NCBI GenBank assembly: GCA_002373615.1
Contig: DFKU01000032.1
Location: 1 to 36,759, forward strand
DNA length: 36,759 nt
Reading direction: 5' to 3'
Source of the DNA: Alphaproteobacteria bacterium UBA3637
GTDB lineage: Bacteria; Pseudomonadota; Alphaproteobacteria; CAAHEQ01; UBA3637
Of this stretch, positions 23,597 through 31,614 are shown piece after piece. The notes under the pieces are model-generated. The model saw only the letters and a program-made list of their open reading frames with translations. It was not told the origin of the DNA and did not search any database. How positions within the stretch are numbered: the stretch's first letter is position 1; each line of letters opens with the position of its first letter. The translations under genes were made by a program, and so were the position numbers.

Positions 23597-24209
23597 TTTG
23601 TTCCATCCACTCCTTTATATGGGTACGAAATTCCCCTGGTACAATATCATTAAAAAAGGAAGAAAGCAATAATTTTTCTGCCTGAGATTTTTTGAGGCCC
23701 CGCGTTTCAAGATAGAAAAGTTCATCATCAGGGAGTGGCCCCACCGCAGATCCATGCGAACACACCACATCCTCTGACCAAATTTCCAGTTGAGGTGTGG
23801 CAGAAATTTTGGCTTTATCGGAAAGTAAAATCCCCCGATGATTTTGATACCCTTCGCATCCATTTGTATTTTTGGGAATTTCTATACCGGCAGTTAAAAG
23901 AACAGAAGATTCCCCCGTTGCTAAGCCCTTTATTTGCTGATTTGAGGTGGTATTTTTTACTTTATGTAAAACTTGAATATCTAATTTTAAGTCGTTGTTT
24001 TCATTTGATAAATAAGCACATTTTATATCCGATTTTGCCCCTGCCCCATTTAATATAACAGAAACCTTCAAATTTTGGTTAATTGGCAGAAAAAACGCCT
24101 CTAATTCCCCCCGCTCTTGGACAATAAATTGCCATTCGTGTTCATCAGGGTGATGAATCAGCACCTTTTCCTGACGATTAAACAAAAAAGGAAGTTTAGA
24201 AATTGTCAT
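23589..24209 (-). CDS. sufD: SufD-like scaffold protein, short form
   Basis: SufD pairs with SufB and SufC in the scaffold that builds iron-sulfur clusters. From the ATG at 24207-24209 (AAGGG just upstream) the protein is 206 residues. It keeps the C-terminal beta-helix features: GYQNHRGILLSDKAKISATPQLEIW, the invariant CSHGSAVGPLPDDELFYLETRGL and the terminal helix. Typical SufD has 400 or more residues, so most of the N-terminal part is absent. There is no in-frame continuation that would restore it. The gene overlaps sufC by 14 nt. It is likely a genuine reduced form rather than a pseudogene, because overlaps on both sides are intact. Confidence 0.83.
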   Translation of the reverse strand: MTISKLPFLFNRQEKVLIHHPDEHEWQFIVQERGELEAFFLPINQNLKVSVILNGAGAKSDIKCAYLSNENNDLKLDIQVLHKVKNTTSNQQIKGLATGESSVLLTAGIEIPKNTNGCEGYQNHRGILLSDKAKISATPQLEIWSEDVVCSHGSAVGPLPDDELFYLETRGLKKSQAEKLLLSSFFNDIVPGEFRTHIKEWMEQNV

Positions 24210-24939
24210 AACCCTTTTCCTCAACCTTGGCCACCAACTCTTTATCCCCCACTTGCAAGATTTTACCATCTCGCATAATGGCCACTTTATCAGGGGCAAC
24301 ATAGCGCAATAAATCATCGTGGTGCGTAATAATCATAAAAGAACGCTTTTCTTCGCGCATCACAGAAATCGCCCCCCCCACAACCTTTAAGGCATCCACG
24401 TCCAACCCGGAATCCATTTCATCCAAGATACAAAAATCGGGTTCCAGTACAGCCATTTGAAAAGTTTCAAGACGTTTCTTTTCTCCACCGGAGAATCCCA
24501 CATTGACCGAGCGCTTTAACATTTCGTCAGTGATACCCAAAGCGGTAGCACGCACCTTCAAATGCTTCATAAACTGAACAGCATCCAAGGGCTTTTCTTT
24601 CAAAAAAGTGCGCTTTGCATTTAAGGCTGCCTTTAACAGTTGCGCCATACTGACCCCGGGCAGTTCTGTTGGTCTTTGGAAAGCCAAAAACACCCCAGCA
24701 TTGGCGCGTTCATCGGGCGTCATTTTTAATAAATCTTTCCCCTTAAACAAGATACTTCCGCCCGTTACCTGATAGGTTGGATTTCCTGTAATCACAGCAG
24801 ACAAGGTACTTTTTCCACACCCATTAGGGCCCATAATAGCCATTACTTTGCCCGATTCAATCGTCAAATTCACGCCTTTTAAGATTTCTTTATCGCCTAC
24901 TTTGGCATGTAAATCTTTGATTTCTAAAAATGCACTCAT
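24196..24939 (-). CDS. sufC: Fe-S assembly ATPase SufC
   Basis: This is the ABC-type ATPase of the SufBCD scaffold. The start at 24937-24939 is chosen because it forms an ATGA overlap with sufB and gives the expected 247 residues. Motifs are intact: Walker A GPNGCGKST, the Q-loop in FLAFQRPTELPGV, the ABC signature FSGGEKKR (slightly diverged LSGGE form), Walker B FCILDEMDSGLD with the SufC-typical EMDSGLD, and the switch histidine in THHDD. Confidence 0.96.
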   Translation of the reverse strand: MSAFLEIKDLHAKVGDKEILKGVNLTIESGKVMAIMGPNGCGKSTLSAVITGNPTYQVTGGSILFKGKDLLKMTPDERANAGVFLAFQRPTELPGVSMAQLLKAALNAKRTFLKEKPLDAVQFMKHLKVRATALGITDEMLKRSVNVGFSGGEKKRLETFQMAVLEPDFCILDEMDSGLDVDALKVVGGAISVMREEKRSFMIITHHDDLLRYVAPDKVAIMRDGKILQVGDKELVAKVEEKGYDNF

Positions 24940-26378
24940 CCCACACTTCCTTCCAATTGAATACCTATCAATTTTTGTGCTTCTATTGCAAATTCCAACG
25001 GCAACCGTTTCATGACCTCCCGACAAAATCCGTTCACAATCAGGCTTACCGCCTCTTCTTTATTGAGGCCCCGTTGCTGGGCATAAAATAATTGTTCTTC
25101 TGAAATTTTACTGGTCGTTGCTTCATGTTCAATAATGGCCGTTTTGTTTTCATTTTTCATGACAGGAATGGTATGCGCCCCGCAATTTCCACCAATCAGC
25201 AGACTATCACAACGACTGATATTTCGGGCATTTTGGGCTGTCCCTGACATCCGCACCAATCCACGATAAGTATTGGAGCTTTTGCCTGCCGAAATCCCCT
25301 TTGAAACAATGGTGGAGGTGGTGTTTTTCCCAAGGTGAATCATCTTGGTACCGGTATCTGCCTGTTGATAATGATTGGTCATGGCCACCGAATAAAATTC
25401 ACCTTTGGCATTATCCCCCTTCAAAATACAACTGGGATATTTCCAAGTGATAGCGCTACCTGTTTCAACCTGTGTCCACGATAGATGGGCATCATTTAAA
25501 ACCAAGCCCCGTTTTGTTACAAAGTTATAGATACCACCTTTACCGTTTTCATCCCCAGGATACCAGTTTTGAACGGTGGAATATTTAACATCCGCCCTGT
25601 CCTTCACAATAATTTCAACGATAGCAGCGTGTAATTGATTTTCATCCCTTTGCGGGGCTGTGCAACCTTCCAAATAACTTAAAACAGAATCTTCTTCTGC
25701 AATAATCAGTGTGCGTTCAAATTGGCCTGTATTTTTGGCATTGATACGAAAATAGCTGGAAAGTTCCATCGGGCATTTAACACCTTTTGGAATATAAACA
25801 AACGATCCATCTGAAAACACCGCACTGTTTAAGCAGGCAAAAAAGTTATCTGTATAGGGAACAACCGAACCAAGATATTCTTTTACCAAGTCAGGATATT
25901 CACGAACAGCCTCAGAAATGGGGCAAAACAGAATCCCTTTTTCCTTTAATGCTTTGGAATAAGTGGTTGCCACCGATACACTGTCAAACACAGCATCCAC
26001 AGCGACACCAGAGAGCACTTCTTGTTCTTTTAGCGGAATACCCAACTTATCATATGTTTCACGGATTTTAGGATCAATCTCATCTAAAGATTTTGGCTTT
26101 TCTTTTCTATCAGGTGCGCTGTAATAATAAATGTCCTGATAATCAATCGGGGCATATTCCCCTTTCAGCCAATGAGGTTCCGGCATTTTTTGCCATTGAC
26201 GAAAAGCCTTTAAACGAAAATCCAACAACCAATTTGGTTCATTTTTTTGGGCCGAAATAAAGCGCACAATTTCCTCGCTCAGCCCTTTTGGCGCCTGAAC
26301 AGCAGAAATATCGATGGAAAACCCTTCTTTGTATCCGCCTTTTAATATTTTTAATATGTCCGCATTTTTTTTATTCAT
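24936..26378 (-). CDS. sufB: Fe-S cluster scaffold protein SufB
   Basis: SufB is the core scaffold for new iron-sulfur clusters. From the ATG at 26376-26378 it has 480 residues. Typical segments are APKGLSEEIVRFISAQKNEP, YIPKGVKCPMELSSYFRIN, LEGCTAP and, at the C-terminus, SRCDSLLIGGNCGAHTIP with the conserved cysteine. An upstream in-frame ATG (26438) is rejected because the stretch between holds the promoter. No proper ribosome binding site precedes the chosen ATG, and the predicted transcript starts at or next to it. The operon has no iscR/rirA or sufA next to it. Confidence 0.94.
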   Translation of the reverse strand: MNKKNADILKILKGGYKEGFSIDISAVQAPKGLSEEIVRFISAQKNEPNWLLDFRLKAFRQWQKMPEPHWLKGEYAPIDYQDIYYYSAPDRKEKPKSLDEIDPKIRETYDKLGIPLKEQEVLSGVAVDAVFDSVSVATTYSKALKEKGILFCPISEAVREYPDLVKEYLGSVVPYTDNFFACLNSAVFSDGSFVYIPKGVKCPMELSSYFRINAKNTGQFERTLIIAEEDSVLSYLEGCTAPQRDENQLHAAIVEIIVKDRADVKYSTVQNWYPGDENGKGGIYNFVTKRGLVLNDAHLSWTQVETGSAITWKYPSCILKGDNAKGEFYSVAMTNHYQQADTGTKMIHLGKNTTSTIVSKGISAGKSSNTYRGLVRMSGTAQNARNISRCDSLLIGGNCGAHTIPVMKNENKTAIIEHEATTSKISEEQLFYAQQRGLNKEEAVSLIVNGFCREVMKRLPLEFAIEAQKLIGIQLEGSVG

Positions 26379-26385
26379 GCCTATA

Positions 26386-26414
26386 AATATGCCCGATTTA
26401 TTAAAAAAAGTCAA
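26386..26414 (-). promoter_or_regulatory. Promoter for sufBCDS-sufT
   Basis: On the minus strand TTGACT (26409-26414), 17 nt, CATATT (26386-26391). The predicted start falls at about 26379, essentially on the sufB ATG. Confidence 0.55.
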
Positions 26415-26432
26415 GAAAAAGCATTTTTTTTC

Positions 26433-26461
26433 TTGCATCTTTTTACAAAAATGATTAGTCT
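26433..26461 (+). promoter_or_regulatory. Possible promoter for the PAS-GGDEF gene operon
   Basis: TTGCAT (26433-26438), 17 nt, TAGTCT (26456-26461). A strong AGGAGGAG site follows before the ATG at 26482. Confidence 0.4.
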
Positions 26462-26481
26462 TTCTTTAAAAGGAGGAGATA

Positions 26482-27474
26482 ATGTATTTATCCAGCATTT
26501 TTGTAGTTACCTATCTTGTGAGTACATTGATTTTGACCACTATGGTATTCTTACTTCTTAGACGTATTTTTTTATTGAAGAATCAAATTTTTAATTTTCA
26601 AAAAGGACAAAAAAGAATTTCAAAAAAAGAAATAAATCCTTTGGGAAGGTTGTTTTCTGCTGATACAAAAACACTTTCAATTACAATTGGAAAAGATGGT
26701 AAAATTAAAAATCTAAATGATGCTTTATTAGAATTACTGGAATATTCAAAAAAACAATTGATTGGCAAGAATATATATGGGACTTTAATGCCTGTTCTTT
26801 CTAATCGTGAACCTTTGGAGACAAATATTATTACCAAGATTTTTAAAAATCCAAATCTTTATACAGAAAATGAAACAGAGCTTTTAACAAAATTTGGGAA
26901 AAAAATTTATATTTCTTGGACAAATCGATTGATAAAAAACAAAAAAGGAATTCCTGTAGAATTACGGTCCGTTGGTTTTGATATTACAAATCGTAAAAAT
27001 TTAGAACAAGAGTTACAGTTTATCGCATCAAAAGATCCGCAAACAGGTGTTTTAAATCGCCTTGCATTGCTCGAAAACGGGACAAGAGAATTAAAACGTG
27101 CTATCAGGTATAAACATGATTTTTCGGTGTTAGCATTTCGACTGCTTTCTGCCGATAAAGATTTAACTTCTTTACAAGTGGAAGATTTATTGAAACGGGT
27201 TGTTTCTATATGCAGAAAAACAATTCGGGATGTAGATTATTTGGGGCGCATCGGGGAAGCAGAATTTATCCTTTTATTACCTGAAACAGAGGAAAAAAAT
27301 GTTCCTTTCCTACAAAAAAGATTAGAAGAAAAAATTTTAGAATACAATTTGAAAAATAAACGCTATCCCATTTTTGTATTATTTGGAAAATCTAGTTATA
27401 ATTCCAAAATAAAATCTATTGATGAATTAATTTCAAAAGCTATTATAAACATAAAGAAAAGGAAAACAAAATGA
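26482..27474 (+). CDS. Membrane PAS-GGDEF-like protein with degenerate active site
   Basis: This 330-residue protein has one N-terminal transmembrane helix (about 5-27), a PAS-like sensor domain (about 65-170, ending in the GFDITNRKNLEQEL linker) and a GGDEF-fold domain (about 178-330). The domain start SKDPQTGVLNR fits the family. The GGDEF signature reads GEAEF (258-262), and the metal-binding aspartate normally found in the FxDxDxF segment is lost (LAFRLLSAD). Diguanylate cyclase activity is therefore unlikely; a GTP- or c-di-GMP-sensing or protein-binding role is more plausible. It is coupled to the aldose epimerase gene by an ATGA overlap. Confidence 0.8.
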   Translation: MYLSSIFVVTYLVSTLILTTMVFLLLRRIFLLKNQIFNFQKGQKRISKKEINPLGRLFSADTKTLSITIGKDGKIKNLNDALLELLEYSKKQLIGKNIYGTLMPVLSNREPLETNIITKIFKNPNLYTENETELLTKFGKKIYISWTNRLIKNKKGIPVELRSVGFDITNRKNLEQELQFIASKDPQTGVLNRLALLENGTRELKRAIRYKHDFSVLAFRLLSADKDLTSLQVEDLLKRVVSICRKTIRDVDYLGRIGEAEFILLLPETEEKNVPFLQKRLEEKILEYNLKNKRYPIFVLFGKSSYNSKIKSIDELISKAIINIKKRKTK

Positions 27475-28343
27475 TTGAATTAAGAAATGATTTTCTCTCT
27501 TTAGGGATTATTCCAGAAGCCGGTGGTGGAATGGGATTTTTAAAGTACTTAGGTAAAGATATTTTACGCGTCTCACCTCCTGATGAAACTGAAGCGAACA
27601 ACACCGCTCTATTTCCCATGCTTCCTTTTGCTAGTTTTATCAAAGAGGGGCATTTCCCTTATTTTGGAATAACGCGTCATATGGAAAAAAATTCTCCATT
27701 TTCAAAGTATCCTATGCACGGTGATGTGTGGCGTTCAAAGTTGACTATTGAAAAACAAACAGAAACTTCTGTTCTATTGAATTATGAACATGATAAAAAA
27801 TCAGGATTCCCTTTTTCATATATGGCAAAAGTTGAATATAAAATAAATAAAAATATTTTCACAATTATTTTAACCTTACAAAATAATTCTGCTCTACCCA
27901 TGCCCTATGGAATGGGGCTTCATCCGTTCTTTATAAAAGATGAAGACACGGTTTTACAATTTAATGCCGATAAAATTTGGTTTAGGGGTGATGACCCTAT
28001 TTTGGGACACCCATATACAGCCCCCGGTAATTTAAATTTTAAAACAGGTCTTTTGATTCCTGGAAACGGAGCAAATTTAAGTTTTGGATCTTGGGATAGT
28101 CAGGCAAAAATTATTTATCCGAATAAAAATTTAAGTGTTGAAATTCAAGCTGATAATTCTTTCAGACACTTAATTTTATATACCCCAAAAGGAAAAAATT
28201 TCTTTTGTTTTGAACCTGTCACGAACACCCCAGATGCCTTTAATTTGGCAAGCTTGGGCATTTTTGGAACCGGCATTCAGAGTTTAGGGCCCAAGCAAAC
28301 CGTTACAGGAAAAATTGAACTTACAATGAAAGGATTAAAATGA
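27471..28343 (+). CDS. Aldose 1-epimerase family protein
   Basis: This 290-residue galactose mutarotase-like protein interconverts anomers of a hexose. It contains MHGDVWRSK, YGMGLHPFF with the catalytic histidine, and FEPVTNTPDAFN near the C-terminus with the conserved glutamate. Size matches the shorter bacterial mutarotase-like group. It overlaps the preceding PAS-GGDEF gene and the following pyk by 4 nt each, so the three are one translationally coupled unit. Confidence 0.88.
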   Translation: MIELRNDFLSLGIIPEAGGGMGFLKYLGKDILRVSPPDETEANNTALFPMLPFASFIKEGHFPYFGITRHMEKNSPFSKYPMHGDVWRSKLTIEKQTETSVLLNYEHDKKSGFPFSYMAKVEYKINKNIFTIILTLQNNSALPMPYGMGLHPFFIKDEDTVLQFNADKIWFRGDDPILGHPYTAPGNLNFKTGLLIPGNGANLSFGSWDSQAKIIYPNKNLSVEIQADNSFRHLILYTPKGKNFFCFEPVTNTPDAFNLASLGIFGTGIQSLGPKQTVTGKIELTMKGLK

Positions 28344-29752
28344 TTGCGCTGACAAAAATTATTGCCACATTAGGCCCAGGCTCTTCCTCATCTGAAATGA
28401 TTGCCAAACTCACAAAAGCAGGGGTTAATGTTTTTCGTTTAAATTTTAGTCATGGCTCCCATGCCGAACATTTAGAAAGATTAAAAGCAATTCGTGCACA
28501 ATCTAAAAAAGACAAAACGCACTACACAATTTTGGCGGACATGCAAGGCCCAAAACTGCGCGTTGGTCACTTTAAAGAAGGAGAAGTTGTTTTGCGTTCC
28601 GGGGAACAATTTGCTTTGGATACCAATGAAAAAGCAGGGGATGAAAAACGTGTTCACCTGCCACACCCTGAAATTTTTAAAGTCATTAAAACGGGGATGA
28701 ATTTACTGTTAAATGATGGCAAAATTGTTTTAAAAGTGACAAAGGTAACCCCAAAGGTTATTCAAACAAAAGTCGTTGTTGGTGGCGCTTTATCGGATCA
28801 CAAAGGGGTTAATGTGCCTGACGTTGTTTTGCCTATCTCAGCTTTAACAAATAAGGACAAAAAAGACTTGGACTTCGCATTGAAAGCTGGTGTTGATTGG
28901 ATTTGCCTCTCTTTTGTTCAAACAGCTGAGGATATTCGCTTGGCGAAGAAATTGATAAAAGGAAAAGCGGGGATTTTAGCCAAAATTGAAAAACCTTCAG
29001 CCGTTCAAAATATTACCGAGATTGTAAAGGAAGCAGATGCAGTCATGGTGGCGCGCGGTGATTTGGGCGTGGAATGTCCTGTAGAAAGTGTCCCGGCCCT
29101 GCAACGCAAAATCATTACGGTTTGTCGTTTAGCAGGAAAGCCGGTCGTCGTTGCCACACAAATGTTGGAAAGCATGATTGAAGCCCCTGTGCCCACCCGT
29201 GCAGAAGTATCAGATGTGGCTAATGCCGTTTATATGGGCGCCGATGCTGTGATGTTGTCAGCTGAAACTGCTGTTGGGAAATACCCCATTAAAGCTGTGG
29301 AAACAATGCGCCGAGTCATTTTACAAACACAAGCTGATCCTGACTATCAAAATCAATTAGCCGCATTAAAGTTGCCTTTGGATTGCACGATTGCATGTGC
29401 GGTCACTTCCTCCATGCGCCGAATGATTCATTCATTGGATCAACCAGCCTGTATTGCGACCTGTTCTATGTCAGGCAGAACGACTTTGCGTGTGGCACGC
29501 GAACGCGCTTTAGTGCCAATTTTAGGGATGACCACCGATGAAAAAGTGGCCAATCGTTTGGGGTTGGTGTGGGGTGTTGTACCAGTCCTGTGTGATAAAT
29601 TAAAGGAAATGTCGCAGGTTGCCCCAATGGCCATCAAGATTGCGAAAACAAAAGGAATTGCCAAGAAAAATGAACAAATTATTATTACCGCAGGTGTTCC
29701 CTTTGGCTATAAAGGCTCAACAAATATCCTTTATATCGTCAATGTGGAATAA
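28340..29752 (+). CDS. pyk: Pyruvate kinase
   Basis: Pyruvate kinase makes ATP and pyruvate from phosphoenolpyruvate in the last step of glycolysis. The 470-residue protein starts with KIIATLGPGSSS and has the FRLNFSHG motif, the signature ILAKIEKPSAV with the catalytic lysine, VMVARGDLGVE (Mg2+ ligands), the VVVATQMLESM motif and MLSAETAVGKYP. It lies downstream of the aldose epimerase with an ATGA overlap. A tRNA-Glu promoter begins 7 nt after the stop. Confidence 0.97.
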   Translation: MIALTKIIATLGPGSSSSEMIAKLTKAGVNVFRLNFSHGSHAEHLERLKAIRAQSKKDKTHYTILADMQGPKLRVGHFKEGEVVLRSGEQFALDTNEKAGDEKRVHLPHPEIFKVIKTGMNLLLNDGKIVLKVTKVTPKVIQTKVVVGGALSDHKGVNVPDVVLPISALTNKDKKDLDFALKAGVDWICLSFVQTAEDIRLAKKLIKGKAGILAKIEKPSAVQNITEIVKEADAVMVARGDLGVECPVESVPALQRKIITVCRLAGKPVVVATQMLESMIEAPVPTRAEVSDVANAVYMGADAVMLSAETAVGKYPIKAVETMRRVILQTQADPDYQNQLAALKLPLDCTIACAVTSSMRRMIHSLDQPACIATCSMSGRTTLRVARERALVPILGMTTDEKVANRLGLVWGVVPVLCDKLKEMSQVAPMAIKIAKTKGIAKKNEQIIITAGVPFGYKGSTNILYIVNVE

Positions 29753-29758
29753 AAGCTC

Positions 29759-29787
29759 TTGCTTTTTAACCCGTTTTTGTGTAGAAT
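29759..29787 (+). promoter_or_regulatory. Promoter for tRNA-Glu
   Basis: TTGCTT (29759-29764), 17 nt, TAGAAT (29782-29787), 9 nt before the mature tRNA. Confidence 0.65.
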
Positions 29788-29796
29788 AGTTCCAGA

Positions 29797-29871
29797 GACC
29801 CTATCATCTAACGGTTAGGATACGGCCCTCTCAAGGCCGGTACACGGGTTCAAATCCCGTTAGGGTCACCA
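29797..29871 (+). tRNA. tRNA-Glu (anticodon CUC), CCA encoded
   Basis: The acceptor stem GACCCTA pairs with TAGGGTC, followed by A and genomic CCA. The anticodon stem CGGCC/GGCCG encloses loop CTCTCAA, giving anticodon CUC, which reads GAG. The D-arm (TAACGGTTAGGA) and T-arm (ACGGGTTCAAATCCCGT) are regular. Many bacteria use only UUC for glutamate, so a CUC isoacceptor is an addition to the set. Confidence 0.95.
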
Positions 29872-29919
29872 AATAAAAAGATTTTATAATTAAACTTTAA
29901 TTCAAAGGGAAAGCCCACG

Positions 29920-30171
29920 ATGAAAGACATATCCACAATTTTTAAACAGGTAGGATTTAAACCCGTTGTTTGTGCGCAAAGTGGAAGCTTAACTCCTCAA
30001 GAAAAAGACCACATAGAAAAAATCCAAGAAGATGTAAAAAATTACCTAAAAAAAATAGACAAAGCATACAAAGCTTCAAAGCACTCAACATTAAGATTTG
30101 ATGCGCCAATAAAGCGTAGAAGTTATAAATCTGGGATAAAAAGATTTTTAAATCAGAACCAATATCAATAA
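29920..30171 (+). CDS. Small hypothetical protein (83 residues)
   Basis: I do not recognise this protein. It is basic and helical in character, with a run KIQEDVKNYLKKIDKAYKA that could form a coiled coil, and a single cysteine at about position 18. A GGGA-containing site lies about 9 nt before the ATG. It follows tRNA-Glu by 48 nt and may be read from the same promoter. It converges on the GH3 gene. Codon use is AT-rich like the pilin-like genes nearby. It is a plausible gene but has no independent support. Confidence 0.5.
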   Translation: MKDISTIFKQVGFKPVVCAQSGSLTPQEKDHIEKIQEDVKNYLKKIDKAYKASKHSTLRFDAPIKRRSYKSGIKRFLNQNQYQ

Positions 30172-30200
30172 TTAAACTCGTGAATTACAAAACATCGCCA

Positions 30201-31286
30201 CTATTTCTTTACCTTGTCCGACCAATTTTCGGTGTGGTCAGGACCTTTTAATTTGACCTCTTTTGTCTTTTCAACTAAGGCATCATAGCATTTTTGAAGA
30301 GCAGGAATATCTGGTGCTTTATAGGTTTTATTCACAACCTTTCGCACCAATTCAAAACGTTCCAAAGATTTATCTGAAAGTGGTTGAGAGGCCTTTAAAA
30401 CTTCCACATTATCCTCCAGCATTTGTGGGTTATTTTGGTCATGGCCGGAACAATAGCAGACCACATCACACCCAGCCCCTAAACTGGCTTTTGTTTTTTC
30501 TGCCAAAGTTCCCTGTAAGGCTTTCATTTCAATGGCATCTGTAATCAAAAAGCCATCAAAGCCAACTTCATTTCGGATTAAGTCAATCCCTTTTTTAGAC
30601 TGCGTGATAGGCTTTTTATCAATCATGGGCAAGACCACATGCGCTGTCATTCCGAAAGGAACGTCAACTGACATTTCCTTGAAAGGCAAAAAGTCGCATT
30701 CAATCTCTTTAAAATCCCGATCAATTACAGGCAACCCCAGATGGGAATCAGTATTTGCCAACCCATGCCCCGGTAAGTGCTTCATACACGGGCATATCCC
30801 CTGCTCTATGTAAGTTTTTGCTAAGATACTGGCATATTCCGCCACCACTTTTGGATCGGTTGAAAAGCAACGCGAGGCAATCGCCCCTGTCGTATCAGTA
30901 TGTAAAGTATCGGCCACAGGGGCAAACACAACATTGATTCCTAAATTATGCAGGTCATTGGCGATTAAAGTGGCGTGTAGTTTTATGGCTTCTTTGGCCT
31001 CTTTTTTGGGTAAAGTTCCCAATTGCTGCTGCGCCACATATTCATGCCAATATGGGGGACGCAAACGGCGCACCAAGCCCCCTTCTTGATCAATTGCAAT
31101 TAAAAAATCATCTCGGCCCACAGCCCCCCGAATATCATTCGTCAGCTTTTTGACCTGTTCAGGGGTATCAATATTGCGCTTAAAAAGCGTGAGTCCCGCT
31201 GGGTTATATTTCCTCAATAAATCGGCTTCCCCTTTTGTAAGCTCAGTTCCCTTTAAGCATATAAATGAAGATAAAATTGGTTTCAT
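30201..31286 (-). CDS. GH3 beta-N-acetylhexosaminidase (NagZ-like), cytoplasmic form
   Basis: This 361-residue GH3 enzyme has the NagZ-type signatures IAIDQEGGLVRRL, KHLPGHGLANTDSHLGLP (His-containing acid/base loop) and ITDAIEMKAL with the nucleophile Asp. There is no signal peptide from the chosen ATG (31284-31286), which has AAGGAG 7 nt upstream; an upstream in-frame ATG at 31337 falls in the promoter. It probably removes GlcNAc from recycled muropeptides. It is a paralogue of the membrane-anchored copy at 13905-15008. Confidence 0.88.
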   Translation of the reverse strand: MKPILSSFICLKGTELTKGEADLLRKYNPAGLTLFKRNIDTPEQVKKLTNDIRGAVGRDDFLIAIDQEGGLVRRLRPPYWHEYVAQQQLGTLPKKEAKEAIKLHATLIANDLHNLGINVVFAPVADTLHTDTTGAIASRCFSTDPKVVAEYASILAKTYIEQGICPCMKHLPGHGLANTDSHLGLPVIDRDFKEIECDFLPFKEMSVDVPFGMTAHVVLPMIDKKPITQSKKGIDLIRNEVGFDGFLITDAIEMKALQGTLAEKTKASLGAGCDVVCYCSGHDQNNPQMLEDNVEVLKASQPLSDKSLERFELVRKVVNKTYKAPDIPALQKCYDALVEKTKEVKLKGPDHTENWSDKVKK

Positions 31287-31308
31287 TTTATAACTCCTTT
31301 TTTTATTT

Positions 31309-31337
31309 CTTTTAGCATACACACAAAAAAAAGTCAA
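31309..31337 (-). promoter_or_regulatory. Promoter for the cytoplasmic GH3 gene
   Basis: On the minus strand TTGACT (31332-31337), 17 nt, TAAAAG (31309-31314). Confidence 0.5.
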
Positions 31338-31355
31338 ACAAAAGAAGAATTTTTG

Positions 31356-31384
31356 TTGACATTTAAAAATGATTTAGCTAGGAT
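31356..31384 (+). promoter_or_regulatory. Promoter for the prepilin-like gene
   Basis: Perfect TTGACA (31356-31361), 17 nt, TAGGAT (31379-31384). Start predicted near 31391, giving a leader of about 224 nt. Confidence 0.7.
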
Positions 31385-31390
31385 GAGTTT

Positions 31391-31614
31391 GCCTGAGGGC
31401 GCAAGTCCGAAAGGCAGGAGGCGTCAAATACCTCATCCAGTGTCGTCCAGAAAGACGAAAAATTTCCAATTGACAAAACTGTCGGTTGGAAGGTCACAAA
31501 ATAAAGGTATGAAAATACCCCAATATGTGGCGCTATAACACTGATAGTATTTGAACTTCCAGCCGCTGATAAAGCGGATTTTGTATTAACGCATATAAAA
31601 GAAAGGAAGAGAAA
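31391..31614 (+). promoter_or_regulatory. Highly structured 5' leader of the prepilin-like gene (unrecognised)
   Basis: About 224 nt without a coding frame, holding at least six hairpins in a row. These include GCCT-GA-GGGC-GCAA-GTCC-GAA-AGGC (31391-31415, a GNRA loop and a GA-rich internal loop), GAGG/CCTC (31418-31434), TCGTC/GACGA (31443-31458), a 12-bp stem with an AAAC loop (31464-31491), GGTAT-GAAA-ATACC (31506-31519) and CCGC/GCGG (31563-31577). It ends with a ribosome binding site (AAAGGAAGAG). No known riboswitch signature was recognised. It may be a regulatory leader or an untranslated stabilising structure. Confidence 0.5.

Noticed and set aside
26379..26438. Upstream ATG start (26438) for sufB
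   Set aside because: The extra 20 residues are not SufB-like and their codons coincide with the -35 and -10 of the likely promoter.
31391..31440. c-di-GMP, TPP, glycine, cobalamin or SAM riboswitch in the prepilin leader
   Set aside because: None of the conserved core sequences of these classes that I know could be located; only generic hairpins are present.
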